Positions 37,206 to 47,726 are shown, counted from the first letter of the stretch. The stretch: DNA of 64,000 nucleotides from Castor canadensis (GCF_047511655.1 NC_133389.1:153651973-153715972), one strand, 5' to 3'. A program made the numbers and translations. Notes: a model not told the origin generated them from the letters alone.

Positions 37206-38667
37206 GGGGAGATTCCAAGATGGCGGCTAGAGGTAGGAAGCAGAAAGCGAGCCTCCTATAGTGAAATCTTGGAGAGACGCTGGAGACACACTTTGCAGGC
37301 ATAATCACCGAGAAAAGGCATAACTTTGACTCCTCCACATCTCCAGCTGGCGCAGAGAATCTCCACTTCACGTTAAACGGAGAACCGAGGAGGCCCCCGG
37401 GGCCGCCAGTGGCCGGCGCCCATACGGCTTGGGAAGACGCGGACCAGGTGAGCTTCGCGGTACCGCGGTTCCCCCACAGACAAGCCTGGGCCAGAGCAGC
37501 ATAGCCCCCTGGACAGACTGACCTCCACCCGGGGAAAAAAAGAAACTGAGTACTAAGCAATAAGAACAGTTAAGACACGCTGGAAAGAGGGTGGGGCGCC
37601 CTGAGCGCTGAAGATTGGGGGAAGGGAAGCCTTCCCGGGACTGTAAAGAAACGAGCCGGGCGGGCCGGAGAGGCTCTGGCGGGAGCGGGGCGCGCCAGCA
37701 ACCAGGAACAGGGACGCTTGTGAGAGGAGGGAAGACCCACTTCCCACGTGAACTGTAAATAAACACGCAGGCCTGACAACGCGGGGCAGTGTCGCCTTTC
37801 CCAGTGCTTGGAAAGGGAAAAGCCTGTAGCAGAGGCCCCCCTCCCCCGCACAGGAGAACTCTGAGCAAACAAAGCCTGTGGGACCAGGTGAGTGCTAGCT
37901 CACCCCAGAGATCTGCATAAATAACGCCACCAGCTACAGGCTGACAGCAGCAGGCAGGCAAGCCACAGTTGCAGATACCACTCTCAGAACTGCCTCCAGA
38001 CGCTTTTTTTTCTTTTTCTCCCTACCTTTGATGAGAGAACAACCGAATTACACCTGCAAGCCGAAAAACTTACTGAAACTATTGCATTTGAACTGGGGAC
38101 ACTTGGTGGGGCTTTTTTTTAATTTTTTCTTCTGTGTGTGTGTGAGTGTAGTTTTGTTCTACTTTATGCATCCCCTTTGATGAGACAACTACAGAACAAC
38201 ATCTGAGGCACCAACTCCAGGACTGGAGATTAAGACGGACATCCAAATTATTAAGACTGAAATTGCATTGCATATAAACTTGGAAGTTTTTTGGTTTTTT
38301 TTTTTTTTTTAATTTCCTATTTTCCATTTTATTTTAATTCATTTTTATAAATAGATATTACTTTCATATACTTATTTTTTATTTTTTTTATCTTTGATTT
38401 TCAATCCTCTCTCTGTCTCTCTATTGTCTGTTCAGCTTACTGTCGATTAGTACACTAACACTCCCTGTTTATACCTTTGAAACTCTCTTGTCTGATACCT
38501 TGTTCTGCTTTCTCCCTCTTGTCTGTATATTTGTTTTCCCCTTTTCTTTAACTTCTTGCTTTCCATCTCAGCTCACTCTTCCGTTCTCAATATTACCATT
38601 GTTATTATTACAAGCTAGAAAATACTTAATTACACACAGTACAGGGACAGTAACAACACCAAGGACA
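37206..38667 (+). promoter_or_regulatory. L1 5' UTR with internal promoter
   Basis: The first half (about 37370-37900) is CpG-rich (CCCCCGGGGCCGCCAGTGGC; GGCCGGCGCCC) and the second half is A/T- and pyrimidine-rich. CAAGATGGCGGC at 37216-37227 is the YY1 site that fixes L1 start-site choice in primate L1s. I see no tandem monomers of the mouse type. Two GGACCAGGTGAG splice-donor matches and two strong acceptor-like sites lie inside. Long open antisense frames (37961-37368 and 37560-37042) occupy the CpG-rich part. Confidence 0.85.
37216..37227 (-). promoter_or_regulatory. YY1 site at L1 5' end
   Basis: CAAGATGGCGGC, 11 bp from the element's first base, as in human L1, where YY1 directs accurate initiation at +1. 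Confidence 0.7.
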
Positions 38668-39870
38668 ATGACAGGAAGACAGAAAAAACAAGGAAACCAG
38701 TTTCCCCACAGCAAAAAATTAGTACAGGAACCAGAGGGGAATGAAGAGAACAGAAACTCAGAGCCAGACTCCAACAAAATGAAGATAAACTATGCCAAAG
38801 GACCCAATGAAGCCTACAAGAATAATTTAAAAGAAGACATACTACAAGTACTCAATGAGAATTTTATAGAGATGATACTGGATAGGGTCAACCAAAATGT
38901 ACAGGAGACACTCAAGAAATTCCAAGACAATAAAAATAGAGAATTTGAAAAAGCAAAAGAAGAAATAAAGGAAACCATAGAAGCACTGTATAAACACCAA
39001 AGTGAAAGAGAGAACACAATGAATAAATGGATAAATGAACTCAGGACAAAAATAGACAACAATAAAGAAGAAAACAGCCAGGATATGGAAAACCTCAGAA
39101 AAAAGAACGAAACAGAACTGCAAAACAAAACGGAAAGCCAATCCAGCAGAATAGAACAAACAGAAGACAGAATCTCAGAACTTGAAGATGAAATGGTAAT
39201 TAAAGGAAAAACCGAAGAACTATTAATTAAACAACTCAAGACCTGTGAAAAGAAAATGCAAGAACTCACCGACTCCATCAAAAGACCAAACTTGAGAATC
39301 ATGGGCATCGAAGAAGGAGAAGAGGTGCAAGCGAAGGGAATGCGTAATATATTCAACAAAATAATAATGGAAAATTTCCCAAATCTAGAGAAAGATATTC
39401 CCATACAAATGCAAGAGGCCTCCAGGACACCAAACAGACCAGATCAAAATAGAACTACTCCACGACATATCATCATTAAAACAACAAGTTCAGAAACTAA
39501 GGAAAGAATATTGAAGGCTGCAAGAGAGAAAAAACAAGTAACATACAAAGGTAAACCCATCAAAATCACAGCAGACTTCTCAACAGAAACATTAAAAGCA
39601 AGAAGAGCGTGGGGTGAGATCTTCCGGGCACTGAATGAAAATAACTTCAACCCCAGGATACTCTACCCAGCAAAGCTATCATTCAAAATAGATGGAGCAA
39701 TAAAAGTCTTCCATGATAAGCAGAAACTAAAACAATATGTGACCACAAAGCCACCATTACAAAAGATTCTGCAAGGGATCCTGCACACAGAAAGTGACAC
39801 CCAACTTAACCATGAAAAGGCAGGCAGCACCAAACCACAGGATAAGAAAAAGCAAGACAGTAGAGAGTAA
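38668..39870 (+). CDS. L1 ORF1p, RNA-binding chaperone
   Basis: 400 aa from ATG 38668, the trimeric RNA-binding chaperone that coats L1 RNA. I chose this start because MTGRQKKQGNQFPHSKKL resembles the basic N terminus of other ORF1ps and has A at -3. The frame is open upstream to an ATG at 38488, but those 60 residues are hydrophobic and lie in the 5' UTR. Residues about 50-200 are a Lys/Glu-rich coiled coil with NRVNQNVQE-type heptads and RIEQTEDRISELEDEM. The RRM starts near 206 (RPNLRIMGIEEGEE) and includes NIFNKIIMENFPNL. The C-terminal domain carries TPRHIIIKTTSS, LKAAREKKQVTYKGKPIKIT, TETLKARRAWGEIF (with the RNA-binding Arg pair) and YPAKLSFKIDG. The tail is lysine-rich (KPQDKKKQDSRE). 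Human ORF1p is 338 aa; the extra length is mostly in the N-terminal and coiled-coil part. No disabling change seen. Confidence 0.95.
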   Translation: MTGRQKKQGNQFPHSKKLVQEPEGNEENRNSEPDSNKMKINYAKGPNEAYKNNLKEDILQVLNENFIEMILDRVNQNVQETLKKFQDNKNREFEKAKEEIKETIEALYKHQSERENTMNKWINELRTKIDNNKEENSQDMENLRKKNETELQNKTESQSSRIEQTEDRISELEDEMVIKGKTEELLIKQLKTCEKKMQELTDSIKRPNLRIMGIEEGEEVQAKGMRNIFNKIIMENFPNLEKDIPIQMQEASRTPNRPDQNRTTPRHIIIKTTSSETKERILKAAREKKQVTYKGKPIKITADFSTETLKARRAWGEIFRALNENNFNPRILYPAKLSFKIDGAIKVFHDKQKLKQYVTTKPPLQKILQGILHTESDTQLNHEKAGSTKPQDKKKQDSRE

Positions 39871-39920
39871 CATCAAGTTAGGTACACACAATCAAACCTT
39901 CAAACAACTAAGATAACTAA

Positions 39921-42900
39921 ATGGCAGGAATCACCACATACCTATCAGTACTAACACTTAATGTCAATGGACTTAATTCACCCATCAAAAGACACCGTTT
40001 GACAAAATGGATTAAAAAAGAAGATCCAACAATTTGTTGCTTACAGGAGACTCATCTCACCGACAGAAATAAGCATATGCTTAGGATGAAAGGCTGGAAG
40101 AAGATTTACCAAGCTAATGGCCCCCGAAAACAAGCAGGAGTAGCAATACTTATCTCTGACAAAGTAGACTTCAAACCTACATTGATCAAACGAGACAAAG
40201 AAGGACATTCCATACTAATAAAAGGGGAAATAGACCAAAAGGAAATAATAATCATCAATCTGTACGCACCCAATGTCAACGCACCCAATTTCATCAAACA
40301 TACCCTAAAAGACCTAAAAGCATATATAAACGCCAACACAGTGGTTGTGGGAGACTTTAACACTCCATTATCATCAATAGATAGGTCATCCAAACAAAAA
40401 CTCAATAAAGAAATCCAAGATCTAAAATATGCAATAGATCAAGTGGACCTAGTAGATGTCTATAGAACATTTCATCCAACCTCTACACAATATACATTCT
40501 TCTCAGCAGCCCATGGAACCTTCTCCAAAATAGATCATATCCTAGGGCACAAAGCAAGCCTCAGCAAATATAAGAAAATAGAAATAATACCGTGCATACT
40601 ATCTGACCACAATGCAGTAAAAGTAGAACTCAACAACAAAAGTAAAGACAAAAAACATGCAAACAGCTGGAAACTAAATAACTCATTACTTAATGAAGAA
40701 TGGATCATCGATGCAATAAAAGAGGAAATTAAAAAGTTCCTAGAAGTCAATGAAAATGAAAACACAACCTACCGGAACCTATGGGACACAGCTAAGGCAG
40801 TCTTGAGAGGAAAGTTTATAGCCATGAGTGCATATATTAAAAAGATTGAAAGATCCCAAATCAATGACCTAATGATACATCTCAAACTCCTAGAAAAACA
40901 AGAACAAGCAAATCCCAAAACAAATAGAAGGAGAGAAATAATAAAAATAAGAGCTGAAATCAACGAAATAGAAACCAAAAAAACCATACAAAGAATTAAT
41001 GAAACAAAAAGTTGGTTCTTTGAAAAAATAAACAAGATCGATAGACCCCTGGCAAACCTGACTAAAATGAGGAGAGAAAAAACCCAAATTAGTAGAATCA
41101 GGAATGCAAAAGGGGAGATAACAACAAACACCATGGAAATCCAGGAAATCATCAGAGACTACTTTGAGAACCTATATTCAAATAAATTTGAAAATCTAAA
41201 AGAAATGGACAGATTTCTAGATACATATGATCATCCAAAACTGAACCAAGAGGAAATTAATCACCTGAATAGACCTATAACACAAAATGAAATTGAAGCA
41301 GCAATCAAGAGTCTCCCCAAAAAGAAAAGTCCAGGACCTGATGGATTCTCTGCTGAATTCTATCAGACCTTTAAAGAAGAACTGATACCAACCCTCCTTA
41401 AACTGTTCCATGAAATAGAAAGGGAAGGAAAACTGCCAAACACATTTTATGAAGCCACTATTACACTTATCCCAAAACCAGGCAAAGACACCTCCAAAAA
41501 GGAGAACTATAGGCCAATCTCCTTAATGAACATTGATGCAAAAATCCTCAACAAAATAATGGCAAACCGAATTCAGCAACACATCAAAAAGATTATCCAC
41601 CACGACCAGGTAGGCTTCATCCCAGGGATGCAGGGGTGGTTCAACATACGAAAATCAATAAACGTAATAAACCACATTAACAGAAGCAAAGACAAAAACC
41701 ACTTGATCATCTCAATAGACGCAGAAAAAGCCTTTGATAAGATCCAACATCATTTCATGATAAAAGCTCTAAGAAAACTAGGAATAGAAGGAAAGTTCCT
41801 CAACATTATAAAAGCTATATATGACAAACCTACAGCCAGCATTATACTTAACGGAGAAAAATTAAAACCGTTCCCTCTAAAATCAGGAACCAGACAAGGA
41901 TGCCCACTATCTCCACTCCTATTCAACATAGTACTGGAATTCCTAGCCAGAGCAATTAGGCAAGAAGAAGGAATAAAAGGAATACAAATAGGTAAAGAAA
42001 CTGTCAAAATATCCCTATTTGCAGACGACATGATCCTATACCTTAAAGACCCAAAAAACTCTACTCAGAAGCTTCTAGACATCATCAATAGCTATAGCAA
42101 AGTAGCAGGATATAAAATCAACATAGAAAAATCATTAGCATTTCTATACACTAACAATGAGCAAACGGAAAAAGAATGTATGAAAACAATTCCATTTACA
42201 ATAGCCTCAAAAAAAATCAAATACCTAGGTGTAAACCTAACAAAAGATGTGAAAGACCTCTACAAGGAAAACTATACACTTCTGAAGAAAGAGATTGAGG
42301 AAGACTATAGAAAGTGGAGAGATCTCCCATGCTCATGGATTGGTAGAATCAACATAGTAAAAATGTCGATACTCCCCAAAGTAATCTACATGTTTAATGC
42401 AATTCCCATCAAAATTCCAATGACATTCATTAAAGAGATTGAAAAATCTACTGTGAAATTTATATGGAAACACAAGAGGCCACGAATAGCCAAGGCAATA
42501 CTCAGTCAAAAGAACAATGCAGGAGGTATCACAATACCTGACTTCAAACTATATTACAAAGCAATAACAATAAAAACAGCATGGTACTGGCACAAAAACA
42601 GACATGAAGACCAGTGGAACAGAATAGAGGATCCAGATATGAAGCCACACAACTATGAGCAACTTATCTTTGACAAAGGAGCTAAAAATATACGATGGAG
42701 AAATAGCAGCCTCTTCAACAAAAACTGCTGGGAAAACTGGTTAGCAGTCTGCAAAAAACTGAAACTAGATCCATGTATATCACCCTATACCAAGATTAAC
42801 TCAAAATGGATCAAGGATCTTAATATCAGACCCCAAACTCTTAAGTTGATACAAGAAAGAGTAGGAAATACTCTGGAGTTAGTAGGTATAGGTAAAAACT

Positions 42901-43739
42901 TTCTCAATGAAACCCCAGCAGCACAGCAACTAAGAGATAGCATAGATAAATGGGACCTCATAAAACTAAAAAGCTTCTGTTCATCAAAAGAAATGGTCTC
43001 TAAACTGAAGAGAACACCCACAGAGTGGGAGAAAATATTTGCCAATTATACATCAGACAAAGGACTGATAACCAGAATATACAGGGAACTTAAAAAACTA
43101 AATTCTCCCAAAACTAATGAACCAATAAAGAAATGGGCATGTGAACTAAACAGAACTTTCTCAAAAGAAGAAATTCAAATGGCCAGAAAACACATGAAAA
43201 AATGCTCACCATCTCTAGCAATAAAGGAAATGCAAATTAAAACCACACTAAGATTCCACCTCACCCCTGTTAGAATAGCCATCATCAGCAACACCACCAA
43301 CAACAGGTGTTGGCGAGGATGTGGGGAAAAAGGAACCCTTTTACACTGTTGGTGGGAATGTAGACTAGTACAACCACTCTGGAAAAAAATTTGGAGGCTA
43401 CTTAAAAAGATGGACATCGATCTACCATTTGATCCAGCAATACCACTCTTGGGGATATACCCAAAAGACTGTTACTCCAGAGGCACCTGCACATCCATGT
43501 TTATTGCGGCACTATTCACAATAGCCAAGTTATGGAAACAGCCAAGATGTCCCAGCACTGACGAATGGATTAAGAAAATGTGGTATCTATACACAATGGA
43601 ATTTTATGCAGCCATGAAGAAGAACGAAATGTTATCATTCGCTGGTAAATGGATGGAATTGGAGAACATCATTCTGAGTGAGGTTAGCCTGGCTCAAAAG
43701 ACCAAAAATCGTATGTTCTCCCTCATATGTGGACATTAG
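39921..43739 (+). CDS. L1 ORF2p, endonuclease and reverse transcriptase
   Basis: 1272 aa, uninterrupted (human 1275). It nicks the target and copies L1 RNA by target-primed reverse transcription. The APE-type endonuclease spans about 1-239 with N14 (LTLNVNGLN), E43 (CLQETHL), D145/N147 (VVGDFNTP), D205 (KIDHILG) and H230 (LSDHNAV). A perfect PCNA-binding PIP box, Q408-x-x-I-x-x-Y-F415 (QEIIRDYF), lies before the RT. The RT (about 490-775) has [76 protein letters not shown] and FADDMI with D702/D703. The C-terminal zinc-knuckle-like motif CX3CX7HX4C is complete (C1130, C1134, H1142, C1147). It lacks three codons present in older copy 2 ([12 protein letters not shown]), which explains the shorter length. 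ORF2 lies in another frame after a 50-bp spacer, so translation probably follows termination-reinitiation. Confidence 0.97.
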   Translation: MAGITTYLSVLTLNVNGLNSPIKRHRLTKWIKKEDPTICCLQETHLTDRNKHMLRMKGWKKIYQANGPRKQAGVAILISDKVDFKPTLIKRDKEGHSILIKGEIDQKEIIIINLYAPNVNAPNFIKHTLKDLKAYINANTVVVGDFNTPLSSIDRSSKQKLNKEIQDLKYAIDQVDLVDVYRTFHPTSTQYTFFSAAHGTFSKIDHILGHKASLSKYKKIEIIPCILSDHNAVKVELNNKSKDKKHANSWKLNNSLLNEEWIIDAIKEEIKKFLEVNENENTTYRNLWDTAKAVLRGKFIAMSAYIKKIERSQINDLMIHLKLLEKQEQANPKTNRRREIIKIRAEINEIETKKTIQRINETKSWFFEKINKIDRPLANLTKMRREKTQISRIRNAKGEITTNTMEIQEIIRDYFENLYSNKFENLKEMDRFLDTYDHPKLNQEEINHLNRPITQNEIEAAIKSLPKKKSPGPDGFSAEFYQTFKEELIPTLLKLFHEIEREGKLPNTFYEATITLIPKPGKDTSKKENYRPISLMNIDAKILNKIMANRIQQHIKKIIHHDQVGFIPGMQGWFNIRKSINVINHINRSKDKNHLIISIDAEKAFDKIQHHFMIKALRKLGIEGKFLNIIKAIYDKPTASIILNGEKLKPFPLKSGTRQGCPLSPLLFNIVLEFLARAIRQEEGIKGIQIGKETVKISLFADDMILYLKDPKNSTQKLLDIINSYSKVAGYKINIEKSLAFLYTNNEQTEKECMKTIPFTIASKKIKYLGVNLTKDVKDLYKENYTLLKKEIEEDYRKWRDLPCSWIGRINIVKMSILPKVIYMFNAIPIKIPMTFIKEIEKSTVKFIWKHKRPRIAKAILSQKNNAGGITIPDFKLYYKAITIKTAWYWHKNRHEDQWNRIEDPDMKPHNYEQLIFDKGAKNIRWRNSSLFNKNCWENWLAVCKKLKLDPCISPYTKINSKWIKDLNIRPQTLKLIQERVGNTLELVGIGKNFLNETPAAQQLRDSIDKWDLIKLKSFCSSKEMVSKLKRTPTEWEKIFANYTSDKGLITRIYRELKKLNSPKTNEPIKKWACELNRTFSKEEIQMARKHMKKCSPSLAIKEMQIKTTLRFHLTPVRIAIISNTTNNRCWRGCGEKGTLLHCWWECRLVQPLWKKIWRLLKKMDIDLPFDPAIPLLGIYPKDCYSRGTCTSMFIAALFTIAKLWKQPRCPSTDEWIKKMWYLYTMEFYAAMKKNEMLSFAGKWMELENIILSEVSLAQKTKNRMFSLICGH

Positions 43740-44115
43740 ATCAAGGGCAAACACAACAAGGGGATTGGACTATGAGCACATGATAAAAGCGAGAGCACAC
43801 AAGGGAGGGGTGAGGATAGGTAAGACACCTAAAAAACTAGCTAGCATTTGTTGCCCTTAACGCAGAGAAACTAAAGCAGATACCTTAAAGCAACTGAGGC
43901 CAATAGGAAAAGGGGACCAGGAACTAGAGAAAAGGTTAGATCAAAAAGAATTAACCTAGAAGGTAACACCCACACACAGGAAATCAATGTGAGTCAATGC
44001 CCTGTATAGCTATCCTTATCTCAACCAGCAAAACCCCTTGTTCCTTCCTATTATTGCTTATACTCTCTCTACAACAAAATTAGAGATAAGGGCAAAATAG
44101 TTTCTGCTGGGTATT

Positions 44116-44176
44116 GAGGGGGGGAGCGGGAGGGGGTGGAGTGGGTGGTAAGGGAGGGGGTGGGGGCAGGGGGGAG
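44116..44176 (+). other. G-rich, G-quadruplex-prone tract of L1 3' UTR
   Basis: Runs of 3-7 G separated by 1-6 bases (GGGGGGG-AGC-GGG-A-GGGGG and so on) satisfy the G4 pattern. The same tract is kept at the same place in all five young L1 copies here, as is known for many mammalian L1 3' UTRs. Confidence 0.8.
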
Positions 44177-44253
44177 AAATGAACCAAGCCTTGTATGCAC
44201 ATATGAATAATAAAAGAAAAATGAAAAAAAAAAAAAAAAAAAGAAGGAATTGG

Positions 44254-45000
44254 CTATCAGTCATTTATATAGTGGAGCAATTTTAAGTCAGGGAAATGTG
44301 TATATAATGCCTCCCCATCACAGAGTAGTGAAAGTCTTTGTCTCCAGTTATAGGAACTAGGGCATCAGTGAGGAGATCAGTAGGTGAGGGGCCAATGGGA
44401 GAAAGGCTTTTGCCTTGCCTCACACCTAAAATAGGAAAATGTAGCCAGGCACTTATTAAATACATATCTTTACAAAATTGGTCATTGGATCAATTGGATA
44501 AACCCCCTTGCTCCAAGGAAATAAGCAGTAGACTTAAGACTGGGGAGAGATTAATAAACAGACTGTTTGCAAAGGTATGAGGAGGAGTAAAGAAAACCAA
44601 GAGATGGAGAAATGTCCCAGAACGAGCAACAGAAGGAAGCTATTACCACATCTAGGGCTGCAGGTCAAGGGAAGAGAATGCATCCAGAACCCTGACAGAG
44701 CTGTGGGAGCAGCTCCAGCCCTGGGAGCAAGCTCCATGACAGGAGCTGAGGTTTTGAAGGGGTGCAGCCTGGAGAATAAAAGTTCCAGTTTCACTTTCCC
44801 CTGCCTGTTGATCTCCTGCTGGCACTCCCTCATCTGAAACCAAAGGGAAGCCAGAGGTTAAGGAAGTTGATGTGGTCTGCAAGGGTCAGCCCCCCAAAGC
44901 ACAGAGGAGGGTGGAAAAGGATCTTCTCACTCCAAGTTTCCCACTTCCTGTTGATTATCAGGCAACTGAGCACAGAACTATACAAGACCTTGGAACAGTC
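44254..45000. other. Spacer between two young L1s
   Basis: About 0.75 kb of single-copy sequence. Overlapping frames at 44534-44882 on both strands have no recognised homology. Confidence 0.5.
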
Positions 45001-45014
45001 AAAGAATGTGTGCT

Positions 45015-45720
45015 AGTTATGGAAACAGCCAAGATGCCCCAGCACTGACGAATGGATTAAGAAAATGTGGTATCTATACACAATGGAATTTTATGCAGCC
45101 ATGAAGAAGAACGAAATGTTATCATTCGCTGGTAAATGGATGGAATTGGAGAGCATCATTCTGAGTGAGGTTAGCCTGGCCCAAAAGACCAAAAATCGTA
45201 TGTTCTCCCTCATATGTGGACATTAGATCAAGGGCAAACACAACAAGGGGATTGGACTATGAGCACATGATAAAAGCGAGAGCACACAAGGGAGGGGTGA
45301 GGATAGGTAAGACACCTAAAAAATTAGCTAGCATTTGTTGCCCTTAACGCAGAGAAACTAAAGCAGATACCTTAAAGCAACTGAGGCCAATAGGAAAAGG
45401 GGAACAGGTACTAGAGAAAAGGTGAGATCAAAAGAATTAACCTAGAAGGTAACACCCATGCACAGGAAATCAATGTGAGTCAATGCCCTGTATAGCTATC
45501 CTTATCTCAACCAGCAAAAACCCTTGTTCCTTCCTATTATTGCTTATACTCTCTCTACAACAAAATTAGAAATAAGGGCAAAATAGTTTCTGCTGGGTAT
45601 TGAGGGGGGGAGAGGGAGGGGGTGGAGTGGGTGGTAAGGGAGGGGGTGGGGGCAGGGGGGAGAAATGAACCAAGCCTTGTATGCACATATGAATAATAAA
45701 AGAAAAATGAAAAAAAAAAA
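45015..45720 (+). mobile_element. Very young 5'-truncated L1 (copy 4)
   Basis: Starts in the last 70 codons of ORF2 (TTATGGAAACAGCCAAGATG, equal to 43530 of the full-length element) and runs to the tail with the same AATAATAAAAGAAAAATG end. I count roughly 10 differences from the full-length copy over 700 bp. The target-site duplication is AAAGAATGTG (45001-45010 and 45721-45730). Four extra bases, TGCT (45011-45014), sit between the duplication and the L1 start. Confidence 0.95.
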
Positions 45721-45840
45721 AAAGAATGTGCTCCAAACACGGGGTTCCATTTTCTCATTCTGTAATTTGATGATGAAGTGACTTAGAAAAAGCTCCTGTT
45801 AACCACTGTCTTAGTCTAAAGTTTCATCTTACCACAATGA

Positions 45841-45962
45841 CTTTTTTTTTGGAAGCAGGGTCTTGCCATGTAACCCGGAAGACTGACCTTCCTGATCTTG
45901 CAATTCTCCTGCCTCAGCCACCTGTGTGCTTGAATTACAGGTGTGTACCACTATGCTTGGCT
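45841..45962 (-). repeat. B1 SINE
   Basis: Antisense B1 (GGAAGCAGGGTCTTGCCATG; ATTCTCCTGCCTCAGCC; GAATTACAGGTGTGTACCAC) with its A tail as a T run at the left and a CCACAATGA target-site duplication (45832-45840 and 45963-45971). Confidence 0.92.
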
Positions 45963-46139
45963 CCACAATGAGTTTTCTTATTGTGCTTTGAACATAAAAA
46001 TTTTCCCCAGTGTTAAGGAGAGGAATCATTTTTCCATCTGTGAAGACATCTGCTAGTTCTATCTGCCTATCATTCCTTTTCCTCTTTTCTGGTAACAACA
46101 CCTTGATTTTCCCTTAGGGCCACTTTTCCCTAACTCTTA

Positions 46140-46545
46140 GTTCATGTGGTTGGGGCAGGGTTGGTCTTCCTCCTGGAATCCAGGGATGGGCACTTGACCA
46201 GGCCTAGCCAATCAGCCCTCTGAGTTTCCTTTGCTATAGGAATTACTTCAAAAAGCAGCCACGCGACCTGCATTAGTCTAATCCGTCACACCTAAGATGT
46301 TTGCTAATGCTGCACTTTTTATAAGCTATTGTGTTTGCAAAGTGAGGAGTAGGCAAACATAAAGATCTTTGGAAAAACCTGTGCTGACATCTGATGTTTT
46401 GAATGAAGCCAATACAGAAACCAGCAAAAGAGAGAGAAAGATTCTTGGATCTAGCTGTACTTGAAGGAAGATTCTCTTGAATTTACCTTTTAGTTTCATG
46501 AGCCAATAACTCCCTTTCTCCTCTTAAGCCATTTTGGGGCTCTTG
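46140..46545. mobile_element. Possible ancient LTR-like repeat
   Basis: Phrases such as GGGATGGGCACTTGACCAGG, CCTAGCCAATCAGCCCTCTG, GAATGAAGCCAATACAGAAA and ATGAGCCAATAACTCCCTTT recall a common old mammalian dispersed repeat, LTR-like, that I cannot name with certainty. Confidence 0.4.
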
Positions 46546-47726
46546 TCACTTATAAAGGAAATTCCTGATTAATATATTCTCCTTATCTTAAAGTCAATAT
46601 GCCTTTATGTCGGATTCTACACATCTTGTTTATCATAACACGGTTTGGATTGAGTTCTATGCTTTTATGTTGTGTGACAGAGATTAGCATTGTTGAAATC
46701 TTATTTGTTAGCCAAAATATAAAATTCTTTATAGGCTGTCAGTTGGCATCATTTCTTAGGAATTGATGCCACCTACCAATCACAAAGACTTGATGAAACA
46801 GTATAACATGAGACACAGGTCACACCCAGGAATACACAGCATTAATTTTTAGTTCTTAATATGATAACAAGTAAGAATGCTTCATCTGGAGCAATAAAAA
46901 AATATAGAAGTTGCACTTTGCTTTTATGTCTGTAAGTTACCTTAAATATATTCTAGGGTCTCCTTGTCTGTTTAGGCAGGACAGAGTATTTCCAATTACA
47001 TTTTTTATTTACTTTGTTATTATTCTCTTTGAGGCTATAATATGTTTCTAAGGCTGTTCCTGGGGCAGATTTTCAAAGCTGGAATAAATCTTGTACACTG
47101 GCACATGACTGTTCAGATTTTGTCCATCTAACACTAAACGGTTAAAAAATAAAAGTCATTCAATTATTTAGAAGGTTCCAAATGGCCTCAAAATGGATGT
47201 TTGAAGTTTAGACCTAAATTTATAATGCAGATGCAGCTATCTGTATGAATTTGAGGCCCCAACTTGGGCTTCAGTGAGACCTGCCCTGCTTGGAAATGAC
47301 TGATAAAGTGATGGATCTGCTCCCCTGGGAGGGCGCTATGTGGTCGTAAGTTTGCGTGAGGCTCTGTAAGACTTCTGTTATTTATTTCCCAGTTCCCCTT
47401 CAGAAAGCTGTATCAATCTTCACTCCCACCGCTGGGAGTAAAAGTGCCCACTGCCATTTCCTTACCCAAACTGAATATTGGACTGTATTTAATATCTTTC
47501 AAACATCATTGCGTATTTTAAAGACATCATTCAAATATCTTTTGCCCAACTGGTAGGAGAAGAATGCATATCTCATTTCTTTTTTGCTTACTAGTGAACT
47601 TAAACCCTTTCTTCTTAATGTGAATGTTGGATTTGGGCCTTTCTTTGGTGAATTGACTACTTAGGCTTTTTTATCTGCTTTTTAAAAAGGTAATTAGGAC
47701 TGACTTTTATGTATTGATCATATTGT
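46546..47726. other. Intergenic, no gene seen
   Basis: Single-copy. A weak CTCF-like core (CTGGGAGGGCGCTA, about 47324-47338, plus) is the only motif noted. Confidence 0.4.

Larger units (their letters stand above)
37206..44240 (+). mobile_element. Full-length L1 retrotransposon, apparently intact
   Basis: Complete non-LTR retrotransposon of about 7.0 kb. It has a 5' UTR (37206-38667), ORF1 (38668-39870), a 50-bp spacer, ORF2 (39921-43739), a 3' UTR with a G-rich tract, AATAAA (44209-44214) and an A tail (about 44223-44240). The target-site duplication AAGAAGGAATTGG is perfect (37193-37205 and 44241-44253). On the bottom strand the insertion site reads TTCTT/AAG, a fair L1 endonuclease site. 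Both ORFs lack stops and the catalytic residues are present. The 5' UTR keeps many CpGs, and the 3' UTR nearly matches copies 3 and 4. All this argues for a recent insertion from an active family. Transposition competence itself is inferred. Confidence 0.97.

Noticed and set aside
43678-43860. 60-codon plus-strand frame across the end of ORF2 and the 3' UTR, open in three L1 copies (also 45165-45347 and 27428-27637)
   Set aside because: The copies are too closely related for openness to mean constraint, and half of it is locked by ORF2 coding in another frame.
44058-44264. Minus-strand 68-codon frame through the L1 3' UTR, present in several copies
   Set aside because: It is the pyrimidine complement of the G-rich tract (Pro/Ser/Leu-rich), and ends in the T run of the tail. 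Composition artefact.
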